Shown here one piece after another: positions 43,272 through 50,414 of a stretch of DNA of 64,000 nt; within the stretch, counting starts at the first letter, position 1; every line of letters begins with the position of its first letter. The translations under genes and the position numbers were made by a program. The notes under the pieces were generated by a model. It did not search any database and had not been told where the DNA came from. It worked only from the letters and a program-made list of their open reading frames with translations. The stretch is from JAUIAI01 sp050633665 (GTDB lineage: Bacteria; Pseudomonadota; Gammaproteobacteria; Burkholderiales; Burkholderiaceae_E). The stretch is from contig JBOEGY010000005.1 of NCBI GenBank assembly GCA_050633665.1, positions 277,196-341,195 of the forward strand, given 5' to 3'.

Positions 43272-43553
43272 TTACCAGCGCTTGGTTTTGACGTTATGAA
43301 CGTGCAGGTGTTCGCCCTGCTTGATCGGCTTGACGACCTTGCCGATGTCTACGCCGTACTTCAGCACTGTGTCGTCAGCGGAAAAGTCTTTCAGTGAGAG
43401 CTTGTGCCCGATGGGAATATCGTTGACGGCTTTGAACTGGATGTCTTTGTCCTGCTCCATGATCCAGCCGTTCAGGGTCTGGCCGGCGGTGACGCCTTCC
43501 ACCACGACGACGCCAACGCCATCGCCTTCTTCGTGTACGACGAAATGAATCAT
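43272..43553 (-). CDS. suyA: UxaA family small subunit (SAF domain), candidate SuyA
   Basis: A 93-residue SAF-domain protein: MIHFVVHEEGDGVGVVVVEGV, the IPIGHKLSL motif and the end HLHVHNVKTKRW. This is the pattern of the alpha subunit of sulfolactate sulfo-lyase or the N-terminal part of altronate dehydratase. The frame is open to 43601, but GGAGGAG precedes the ATG at 43553. It is the first gene of the operon; the palindrome at 43598-43609 lies 45 bp upstream. Confidence 0.68.
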   Translation of the reverse strand: MIHFVVHEEGDGVGVVVVEGVTAGQTLNGWIMEQDKDIQFKAVNDIPIGHKLSLKDFSADDTVLKYGVDIGKVVKPIKQGEHLHVHNVKTKRW

Positions 43554-43597
43554 TGTTTGTCTCCTCCGCTGATCTCGTCTCGAGTCACTCAATTCAA

Positions 43598-43609
43598 TCA
43601 TATATATGA
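43598..43609. promoter_or_regulatory. Palindromic AT-rich operator/promoter of the UxaA-type operon
   Basis: TCATATATATGA, a perfect 12-bp palindrome flanked by AATTCAA and ATTAAATG in a short AT-rich spacer between the divergent small-subunit and HAD genes. It probably contains the -10 of one or both promoters and the site for the GntR regulator encoded at 39491-40234. Confidence 0.5.
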
Positions 43610-43680
43610 ATTAAATGTCAATTGGTCGATTAATGGGACGGGCCAAACGGATTCCGGCTCGCTTGCCATAAAATGCCGCA

Positions 43681-44397
43681 ATGCTAACGACAGAAACCTC
43701 TTCGCCACCCATCCAGGCAATCTCACTGGATCTCGACGATACGCTCTGGCCGGTCGTGCCAACGCTCATCCAGGCTGAGAAAACCCTGGGCGCCTGGCTG
43801 GCGATCAATGCGCCGGCGACGGCCGCCCATCTGACTGCCGAGACCCGCAAACGGTTGCGATCGGCTGTGATGAGCGAGCATCCTGAGCGTCTTCACGATA
43901 TGAGTTTCGCGCGGCTGCGATTACTTCAGATGGCGATGCAAGAGGCTGGTGACAGTGTTGCAAAAGCCGACGGGGCGTTTGATGTGTTTCTGGCGGCCCG
44001 TCAGCAAGTGACTCTGTACGATGATGTCATTCCGGTGCTGGAACAATGGCATCAACGCTACCACCTGATTGCCGTGTCCAATGGCAATGCAGACCTTGAC
44101 CGAATCGGCATCGGTCACTTGTTCAACACCAAGATCAGTGCTCATGAAGTGGGTTTTGCCAAACCGGACCGTCGCATCTTTGAGTTGGCATGCCGCCGTG
44201 CGGGCATTCCTGCTGACAGTATTCTTCATGTTGGCGATGATCCGAAGCTGGATTTCGAAGCCGCGCGCAACATAGGCATGCAGTCAGTCTTGTTGTGGCG
44301 CCCGGATCTCGACAAACAAAAATCAGTAGGCGCGGCGGACCCGCTGCCTCACTTTTACGATTTGCATGGTATTGACGCCATATTGAAATCAACCTAA
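43681..44397 (+). CDS. HAD family hydrolase (YigB-like)
   Basis: A 238-residue haloacid dehalogenase-like phosphatase with the four motifs: DLDDTLWP (nucleophile Asp), SNGNAD, Lys in FAKPDRRIF and HVGDDPKLD. The cap is helical (subfamily I). The pattern resembles the FMN/haloacid group including YigB. Substrate unknown. It is divergent from the UxaA operon and 11 bp before an MDR oxidoreductase. Confidence 0.87.
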   Translation: MLTTETSSPPIQAISLDLDDTLWPVVPTLIQAEKTLGAWLAINAPATAAHLTAETRKRLRSAVMSEHPERLHDMSFARLRLLQMAMQEAGDSVAKADGAFDVFLAARQQVTLYDDVIPVLEQWHQRYHLIAVSNGNADLDRIGIGHLFNTKISAHEVGFAKPDRRIFELACRRAGIPADSILHVGDDPKLDFEAARNIGMQSVLLWRPDLDKQKSVGAADPLPHFYDLHGIDAILKST

Positions 44398-44408
44398 GGA
44401 GCAAGAAT

Positions 44409-45413
44409 ATGTTGGCATGGCAGATGGTCTCAGGCGATGGCATTGACAGCCTGGAGCAGTTTCAGCCGACGGAGGTTGATCCCGGACCGGGGCAGGTAAC
44501 CGTCGCCATCAAGGCAAACTCGGTCAATTACCGCGACTACATGATTGTCAGCGATCCGATTGCCCGGAACATCGCGCTACCCAGGATTCCCAATTCAGAT
44601 GGCGCGGGGCAGATTGTGGCCGTGGGTCCGGGGGTGCAGGGGCTGCAGATCGGTGACCGTGTTGCGACCTGTTTTTTTCAGGACTGGGTTGACGGCCCGT
44701 GCAGCGTGCAGGCGATGAATAGCGCGATGGGTGGTGCGATTGATGGCGTCCTGAGCAGGCAGGTTGTGTTGTCAGCCACGGGCGTGGTCAAGATTCCGGA
44801 TGCGCTCAGTTATGAAGAAGCGTCGACTCTGCCGTGTGCGGCGCTGACCGCCTGGCGAGCCATTGTGGTCGAAGGTCAGGTGAAGTCGGGCGATACCGTT
44901 TTGTTGCTTGGCACAGGCGGCGTCTCAATTTTTGCATTGCAATTTCTGACGATGATGGGCGCCCGGGCGATCATCACCTCGTCAAGCGGCGAGAAACTGC
45001 AACGCGCCAAACAAATGGGCGCCTGGCAGACGATTAACTATCGAACCCATCCGGATTGGGAGCAAGAGGTTCTGAAGCTGACAGACGGTGTCGGCGTGGA
45101 TCTGGTTGTCGAGGTTGGCGGCGCTGGCACGATTGCACGGTCGGTTGCGGCAACCCGGGTAGCCGGGCGCATTGCGCTGATTGGTATCCTGAGCGGTGGT
45201 CAGTTTGACCCCACCGCCATCATGCGCAAGTCGATTAACCTGCAAGGTATTTATGTCGGCTCTCAGGCGATGTTCAAAGACATGGTCAAAGCGATAGACG
45301 CCAACGGCCTCAAACCGGTGATTGATCAGGTGTTTGGGTTCAATGAAGCGCCGGCAGCTTATTGGTCCATGGCGCAGGCAAAACACTTCGGCAAAATCGT
45401 CATCAGCGTTTGA
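44409..45413 (+). CDS. Zinc-free MDR oxidoreductase (quinone oxidoreductase-like)
   Basis: A 334-residue NAD(P)-dependent medium-chain reductase with an N-terminal GroES-like domain (NSVNYRDYMIV, GDRVATCFF) and a Rossmann domain (LLLGTGGVSIFALQF). The zinc ligands of alcohol dehydrogenases are absent, as in quinone oxidoreductases and enoyl reductases. AAGGAGC precedes the ATG. The stop is 1 bp before the ATG of the TPP enzyme, so they form an operon. Pathway unknown. Confidence 0.83.
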   Translation: MLAWQMVSGDGIDSLEQFQPTEVDPGPGQVTVAIKANSVNYRDYMIVSDPIARNIALPRIPNSDGAGQIVAVGPGVQGLQIGDRVATCFFQDWVDGPCSVQAMNSAMGGAIDGVLSRQVVLSATGVVKIPDALSYEEASTLPCAALTAWRAIVVEGQVKSGDTVLLLGTGGVSIFALQFLTMMGARAIITSSSGEKLQRAKQMGAWQTINYRTHPDWEQEVLKLTDGVGVDLVVEVGGAGTIARSVAATRVAGRIALIGILSGGQFDPTAIMRKSINLQGIYVGSQAMFKDMVKAIDANGLKPVIDQVFGFNEAPAAYWSMAQAKHFGKIVISV

Positions 45414-45414
45414 C

Positions 45415-47022
45415 ATGCGCGGCGCTGACCTCCTGGTAAAAGCGCTCGCACTGGCCGGCGTTGAGCGGATCTTCACCTTGTCCGGTAACCAGATCATGCC
45501 GGTTTTCGATGCTTGTCTTGATGCCGGTATTGAGTTGATTCATACCCGCCATGAGGCGGCGGCTGTATTCATGGCCGATGCCTATGCGCAACTGACCGGG
45601 CTGCCTGGTGTCTGTCTGGTCACCGCCGCGCCAGGCGCGGCGAATGCTGTGGGCCCGTTGTTTAGCGCGCGGCATTCAGAAAGCCCGGTTTTACTGCTGA
45701 CCGGGGACTCACCGCTTAGCCAGGACGGCAGCGGCGCGTTTCAGGAGCTGGACCAGGTTTCGGTGATGACAGCGGTGACCAAGTGTTCCAGACGCGCCAG
45801 CGACGCCGAGCGCTTGGGGCATGACGTGGCCGAGGCCATCAGGCTGGCGACTTCCGGGCGACCCGGTCCGGTTCATCTGGCGCTGCCATTTGACCTGGTG
45901 CAGGCTGATGTCCGCGAGGAATCGCTCCCCGGCCGCGACGCGTTTTGGCGCACCTGCCAGCGGCTTGAGGCTGGCGATTTGTTGGCCGTCAAGGACTTGC
46001 TGAAAGCGGCAAGCGCCCCGTTGGTGTTGTGCGGCCCTGCACTGAACCGGACCCGTAGTCCGGTTGAACCCGGATTGCTGTCAGCGGCGCTGGATGCGCC
46101 GGTACTGGCACTGGAAAGCCCGCGCGGGCTTAACGATCCATCTCTGGGTGGCTTCAAGAAGGCGCTTCTGGAAGCCGATCTGGTGGTCTGTCTCGGCAAG
46201 TCTGTCAATTTCACTCTGGGTTTTGGTGCTCAGGCGCATCGCGCCGACGCGTCGCGCTGGATCATGATTGATGCCGACCCGAACGAGCATCAACGAGCCC
46301 GCCGGAACCTGGGCGCGGATCTGACGTTGTCTCTGACTGCTGACCCGCGCGACGCTGCTGTTCAACTGAGCGAGGCGTCAAGTAACGATACCCATCGCGC
46401 TGCCTGGCGCGAAAAGGTCGCCGGGTTGGTGGCGGCCCGCAGTTCACCGAAGCTTCATTCTCAGTCCACCGGAATTGTGACTCCCGCCGTATTGAGTCAG
46501 GCGGTTCAAAACCAACTGGATTTGGCGGATGACCCGGTGTTGATCTGTGATGGGGGAGAGTTTGGCCAGTGGGCGCAGGCGGGTACCAGCGCGAGGCAGC
46601 GCATCATCAACGGCGCTTCCGGCGCCATTGGTGGCGCTCTGGCCTATGCGATTGCCGCCTGTAAAGCTCGCCCGCAGTCACTGGTGGTTGCCATGATGGG
46701 CGACGGAACGGTTGGCTTTCATTTGGCCGAGTTCGAGACTGCGGTGCGAGAGCAAACCCCGCTTGTCGCCGTCGTTGGCAACGATGCCTGCTGGAATGCC
46801 GAGCATCAGATTCAATTGCGGGACTATGGCCCCGAGCGCCTGATTGGATGTCAGTTGTCTGCCGCGCGTTATGACCTGGTCGCCGCTGCTCTTGGTGGCC
46901 ATGGCGAATACGTTACAAAACCCGAGCAACTGGAAGCGGCATTGCAGCGGGCGATTCAAAGTGGCCTGCCTGCTTGCGTCAATGTAATGATGGTGGGCGC
47001 GCCGGCTCCTGCTGCGCCGTAG
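45415..47022 (+). CDS. Thiamine pyrophosphate-dependent enzyme (acetolactate synthase-like)
   Basis: A 535-residue protein with the three-domain TPP fold: N-terminal Pyr domain with catalytic Glu in HTRHEAAAVFMADAYA, central domain, and C-terminal PP domain with the GDG motif MMGDGTVGFHLAEFET. It resembles the acetolactate synthase, benzoylformate decarboxylase and oxalyl-CoA decarboxylase superfamily but I cannot assign a specific reaction. The frame opens earlier inside the MDR gene; ATG 45415 just after that stop gives the normal N-terminus. An inverted repeat follows the gene. Confidence 0.85.
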   Translation: MRGADLLVKALALAGVERIFTLSGNQIMPVFDACLDAGIELIHTRHEAAAVFMADAYAQLTGLPGVCLVTAAPGAANAVGPLFSARHSESPVLLLTGDSPLSQDGSGAFQELDQVSVMTAVTKCSRRASDAERLGHDVAEAIRLATSGRPGPVHLALPFDLVQADVREESLPGRDAFWRTCQRLEAGDLLAVKDLLKAASAPLVLCGPALNRTRSPVEPGLLSAALDAPVLALESPRGLNDPSLGGFKKALLEADLVVCLGKSVNFTLGFGAQAHRADASRWIMIDADPNEHQRARRNLGADLTLSLTADPRDAAVQLSEASSNDTHRAAWREKVAGLVAARSSPKLHSQSTGIVTPAVLSQAVQNQLDLADDPVLICDGGEFGQWAQAGTSARQRIINGASGAIGGALAYAIAACKARPQSLVVAMMGDGTVGFHLAEFETAVREQTPLVAVVGNDACWNAEHQIQLRDYGPERLIGCQLSAARYDLVAAALGGHGEYVTKPEQLEAALQRAIQSGLPACVNVMMVGAPAPAAP

Positions 47023-47048
47023 GGCTCAACAGGTATTTATATTCATTT

Positions 47049-47077
47049 TTGCATATCTTTCATTTAAAGATATGCAA
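47049..47077. repeat. 12-bp perfect inverted repeat after the TPP gene
   Basis: TTGCATATCTTT, 5-bp spacer CATTT, AAAGATATGCAA. Markedly AT-rich against a GC-rich background. It could be a two-fold operator for the short gene at 47138 or an AT-rich transcript end for the TPP gene. No T-run follows on the plus strand; on both strands A/T runs are part of the arms. Confidence 0.5.
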
Positions 47078-47137
47078 TTGCGAACAAGTGCCTGTTGCTC
47101 GATACTGAACTTCCTGATTCATTCAACGGGGTTCGGC

Positions 47138-47284
47138 ATGAACACTCTCTCTCCAGCTTTTTCAGGCGGCGCGATTGTTATCTTTGTTTCGACTGTCGCG
47201 CTTGCCGGCCTGGCGCTGGTTTCGGTCACTACCCTGATTGGCCCGCTCGCCTGTATTCTTGAGCGCTATCTCGGGCTGGTCTGA
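47138..47284 (+). CDS. Possible small membrane peptide (48 residues)
   Basis: From the ATG at 47138 it encodes 48 residues, mostly one or two hydrophobic segments (GGAIVIFVSTVALAGLALVSVTTLIGPLACIL), ending ERYLGLV. The same frame extends to 47072. Only a weak GGGG precedes the ATG. No family recognised. The hydrophobic composition and the palindrome upstream are the only support, so it may not be a gene. Confidence 0.35.
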   Translation: MNTLSPAFSGGAIVIFVSTVALAGLALVSVTTLIGPLACILERYLGLV

Positions 47285-47315
47285 GTAGGGACCGATACGT
47301 TTTGGAATCTTGCGT

Positions 47316-47987
47316 CTACAAGAGTTCGTCGGTGCGGTCGTCGGTCTCGCCATATCGTTGCAGGGTTGGTTTCTTAAGGCCGTCATAGAGTCTGGCGATG
47401 TTCCGGTTGACTTGCTCGCCTTGCTGCGCGAATAGCGAATTACCCTGCAAATCGCTGTCCACAAGAAACGGGCCGAAGCGCTCCACTTCGAACATCCACA
47501 TCGCCTGGGCAATGCCGAGTTCATCCAGCCATAGAACGTCGCGTACCTTCTTTACACCACGGCCAAGCAACGCGCCGGTACCGTACCCGACAGTGGTCAG
47601 ATAGACCGCACCGCGAGGCGCAAGAATGTTTTTGTAATCGGCCAGCGGCATGCCGCCTTTGCCTATCACGACTTTAGTGTCGGTCAGATCGAGCCAGCGT
47701 TCCAGGTATCTTGAGAAGCGAAAACTGGCGGTCGCTGTGACGCCACCGATGCTATAAGAGCCGTCCGCCTGTGGCGCGGCAGCAGGCGAGCAGTGAAAGT
47801 TAACGTTGCTGATACTGGCCAGATTCTCCGGCAGGGTTTTCCTGCCGCTCAGGACGCTTTCATAGACGCCCTCGCGGGCGGTGTAAACCACACCGGTCAG
47901 GAAAACGATTGACCCGGGCGTGAGCGCTGCAATTGCCTCGGGTGCCGCCGGCAACTGCAGGAAAACTTCTTTCAGTGGCTCGGCCAT
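47316..47987 (-). CDS. Class I fumarate hydratase, beta subunit
   Basis: A 223-residue protein of the C-terminal fumarase/tartrate dehydratase family, carrying the swivel-domain residues (VYTAREG, GPTTSMRM-like region replaced by STGATAS variants, VIGKGGM). With the alpha subunit it makes a two-chain [4Fe-4S] fumarase or L-tartrate dehydratase. The frame extends to 48155, but GGGAGA precedes the ATG at 47987, which overlaps the alpha gene by 16 bp. The adjacent succinate dehydrogenase set favours fumarase. Confidence 0.85.
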   Translation of the reverse strand: MAEPLKEVFLQLPAAPEAIAALTPGSIVFLTGVVYTAREGVYESVLSGRKTLPENLASISNVNFHCSPAAAPQADGSYSIGGVTATASFRFSRYLERWLDLTDTKVVIGKGGMPLADYKNILAPRGAVYLTTVGYGTGALLGRGVKKVRDVLWLDELGIAQAMWMFEVERFGPFLVDSDLQGNSLFAQQGEQVNRNIARLYDGLKKPTLQRYGETDDRTDELL

Positions 47988-48913
47988 TCGACTGTCTCCC
48001 GACGCATATAGGGGGTGAACCAGATGGGGTCTGTCCGGTACTGGATTTGTCCGTCGGGGTGAATCCGCGCTGTAGCGCGGCGCGAGGACAGGCAAAAAGT
48101 GTGTACGCTGACGGGCATGCCGCCTGTATGGGTATGGCCGACTTCTATGTGGCAATCAACCACCATCGAAGAACCGACAAAGCCCATCGGGCCCATCCCG
48201 ATGCTGTTGCCAAGTTCTTTAAGTTCGATTTCAAGTTCGGCGATTTTCGGGTCCGGGTTGCGGTCCCCGACCGCTCGCAGACAGGCCGCTTGTTTGCCCA
48301 ACTGCATGCAGGTGTCTTTGGAGCCGCCAATGCCGACGCCGACAATGGCTGGTTGGCAGGCCAGGCCGCGTTTGCCGAAGGAAATCAGTGTGTCCAGCAA
48401 AAAACGTTTGATGCCGTCAATGCCGTCGGCCGGGAACAGCATGCGGTAATCGGTGCCGAACAAACCGCCTTTGTGAACCGTCGTGATGTCTATCCAGTCG
48501 GCGTCGGGTTCAAACGACCATTCCATCTCGGGCGCGTTGATGCCGACGTTGTTGTTGTGTTCAGTGCGCCAGAGCGGGTGTACCCGGTTTGGCCTGAGTG
48601 GCACGTCATGAGTCGCGCGGGCGGTGGCGCTGCGCAGTGCGCGCTCGATGCCGGTAAAACCGCCTTTCAGTGGCGCGTTATCGCCGACCTTGATGTAGTA
48701 GCGCGGCAAGCCGGTATCCGCGCACATTGGGCGGCGGTCTTCGGTGGCCGCCTCGTAATTGTCGACCATGGTCTTGATCACATAGCCGGACAAGGTCTGT
48801 TGTTCCGTTTTCTGGACTGCTTTGATGCCGCCGAGGTAGTCGTCGGGGATGTCAATCGCGGCTTTTCGCATTATTTCGTAGCCGGCGCTTTCGACGGCAG
48901 CGAGGTCAATCAT
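47972..48913 (-). CDS. Class I fumarate hydratase, alpha subunit
   Basis: A 313-residue protein of the N-terminal (catalytic) class I fumarase family. Cysteines for the [4Fe-4S] cluster appear in MCADTGLPRYY, GGSKDTC and the C-terminal CHIEVGHTH region. It hydrates fumarate to malate; tartrate dehydratase TtdA is the related alternative. It is divergent from the succinate dehydrogenase/fumarate reductase iron-sulfur gene with 101 bp between, so the two operons may share control. Confidence 0.88.
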   Translation of the reverse strand: MIDLAAVESAGYEIMRKAAIDIPDDYLGGIKAVQKTEQQTLSGYVIKTMVDNYEAATEDRRPMCADTGLPRYYIKVGDNAPLKGGFTGIERALRSATARATHDVPLRPNRVHPLWRTEHNNNVGINAPEMEWSFEPDADWIDITTVHKGGLFGTDYRMLFPADGIDGIKRFLLDTLISFGKRGLACQPAIVGVGIGGSKDTCMQLGKQAACLRAVGDRNPDPKIAELEIELKELGNSIGMGPMGFVGSSMVVDCHIEVGHTHTGGMPVSVHTFCLSSRRATARIHPDGQIQYRTDPIWFTPYMRRETVEWPSH

Positions 48914-49014
48914 AACGGCTACCTCAAAGGTCTTTCGAAAATTGTCTCGGGCTGCCCAGTATATCTATCGCACGGGTAGCCTACAATGAGCGCGGGTTCA
49001 TTCAGCGGGTAGCT

Positions 49015-49740
49015 ATGAAGAAAGATTCCTTTATGCAGGTGTCGGTCTGGCGAGGCGAGGGTGATCAGGGGCGTTTTCAGCAATTTGAAGTGCCGGCGCT
49101 CGAGAATCAGACGGTTCTTGATGTGGTTGCCTGGATTCAACAGGAAAGCGATCCGACGCTGGCGTATCGCTTCGCCTGCCGGGTGGGCATGTGCGGTTCC
49201 TGTGCCATGATGGTCAATGGCAAGCCACGCTGGACTTGTCGTACGCATGTCAGAAGCGTTCTGCAAAAAAAGTCACTGCAGATTGCACCGCTGAGAAACC
49301 TGCCGGTTATCAAAGATCTTGCAACCGACATGACCCAATTCTTCGATAAATGGATCAAGGCCGAAGGCGTGTTTCATCCGTCTTCCAGCCGTGCTGACCC
49401 GGTGGCGCCGATTGACCCCGACGATCCAGTCCGCAGGACAGCGAGCGCGGGAATCGAGTGTATTAACTGCGCGGTTTGCTATGCAGCCTGTGATGCGGTT
49501 GCGGCCAACCAGGACTATCTTGGCCCGGCCGCACTTAACCGTGCCTGGACGCTGGTGAATGATGCAAGAGATGCTGCGGGTAAAACCCGACTTGAAGCGG
49601 TCTCGGGTGACGATGGTTGTCACAACTGCCATTCGCATCAAAGTTGTCAGCAGGCGTGCCCGAATGAACTTAATCCGACTGCCGCGATTGCCGGCCTGAA
49701 ACGGCAGACTTTATTGAGCTATCTGCGAGGAGGGCGGTAA
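49015..49740 (+). CDS. Succinate dehydrogenase/fumarate reductase iron-sulfur subunit
   Basis: A 241-residue protein carrying three clusters: [2Fe-2S] in CRVGMCGSCAMMVNG...C, [4Fe-4S] in CINCAVCYAAC, and the third in CHNCHSHQSCQQACP. It passes electrons between the flavoprotein and the membrane anchors. It leads an operon of four overlapping or closely spaced genes (to 52144). A second ATG (residue 7) is possible. Confidence 0.92.
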   Translation: MKKDSFMQVSVWRGEGDQGRFQQFEVPALENQTVLDVVAWIQQESDPTLAYRFACRVGMCGSCAMMVNGKPRWTCRTHVRSVLQKKSLQIAPLRNLPVIKDLATDMTQFFDKWIKAEGVFHPSSSRADPVAPIDPDDPVRRTASAGIECINCAVCYAACDAVAANQDYLGPAALNRAWTLVNDARDAAGKTRLEAVSGDDGCHNCHSHQSCQQACPNELNPTAAIAGLKRQTLLSYLRGGR

Positions 49741-49743
49741 ACG

Positions 49744-50076
49744 ATGCTGGATGTGCGGTTATATTTTTTGCAGCGCCTGACCGCTATTGTGATGGCGCCG
49801 CTCGTATTGGGTCATCTGGCCGTGATGATCTACGCCGTGCATGGCGGGGTCAGCGCAGCCGAAATTCTGTCCCGCACGCAGGGCAGTTTCTTGTGGGCCG
49901 GTTTTTACGGACTATTCGTATTGGCCGTTGCTGTTCACGCGGCCATCGGTTTGCGGGTGATCGTATTTGAGATTACCGGCCTGAACCGGCGGCTGCTGGG
50001 CGTATTTACCGGCCTCGTCTTCGCCGGTTTGTTATGGCTTGGCGCAAGAGCCGTGATCGCGGTGACGTTCGGATGA
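49744..50076 (+). CDS. Succinate dehydrogenase/fumarate reductase cytochrome b-like anchor subunit
   Basis: A 110-residue protein with three membrane helices. It starts RLYFLQRLTAIVMAPLVLGHLAV, with His residues in helix 1-2 (LGHLAVMIYAVHGG) and helix 2 (AVHAAIGLR) able to bind heme b and quinone. It is 3 bp after the iron-sulfur gene and overlaps the next anchor gene by ATGA. Confidence 0.85.
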   Translation: MLDVRLYFLQRLTAIVMAPLVLGHLAVMIYAVHGGVSAAEILSRTQGSFLWAGFYGLFVLAVAVHAAIGLRVIVFEITGLNRRLLGVFTGLVFAGLLWLGARAVIAVTFG

Positions 50077-50414
50077 TCAGGCCGGCGCGATCGAATCCGC
50101 TGTGGTACGCGTTTGTCTTGCACCGCCTGTCCGGGTTGGCGCTTGGCTTGTTTCTGCCATTGCATTTTTACGTGTTGGCGATGGCGTTGACCGATCCCGG
50201 GCGTCTGGACGGTTTCCTCCATTGGGCCGATACGCCGCTGGTTAAACTCGCGGAATTGGCCCTGGTTTTCCTGCTGTCGGTTCACCTGTTTGGGGGCTTG
50301 CGCTTGATGGCGCTGGAGTTTTTGCCGTGGTCAGCCCGTCAGAAAACCTTTGCGGCTCTGGCTGCGGCAGGCGCGTTGTTGATTGCCTGTTGCTTCTTCT
50401 TGAGTGCGCAATGA
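50073..50414 (+). CDS. Succinate dehydrogenase/fumarate reductase second anchor subunit
   Basis: A 113-residue protein with three membrane helices. It starts LWYAFVLHRLSGLALGLFLPLHF, the HRLSG pattern of SdhC-type cytochromes, and has a later SVHLFGGLRLM histidine. The ATG at 50073 (ATGA) overlaps the previous stop. The stop overlaps the flavoprotein start. Confidence 0.85.
   Translation: MIRPARSNPLWYAFVLHRLSGLALGLFLPLHFYVLAMALTDPGRLDGFLHWADTPLVKLAELALVFLLSVHLFGGLRLMALEFLPWSARQKTFAALAAAGALLIACCFFLSAQ

Noticed and set aside
47049..47077. Rho-independent terminator for the TPP gene
   Set aside because: The stem is AT-rich and no T-run follows the right arm; an operator or weak hairpin fits equally well.
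47933..48979. 348-codon plus-strand open frame opposite the fumarase genes
   Set aside because: It is the complement of two clearly recognisable fumarase subunits, and its translation matches no family.
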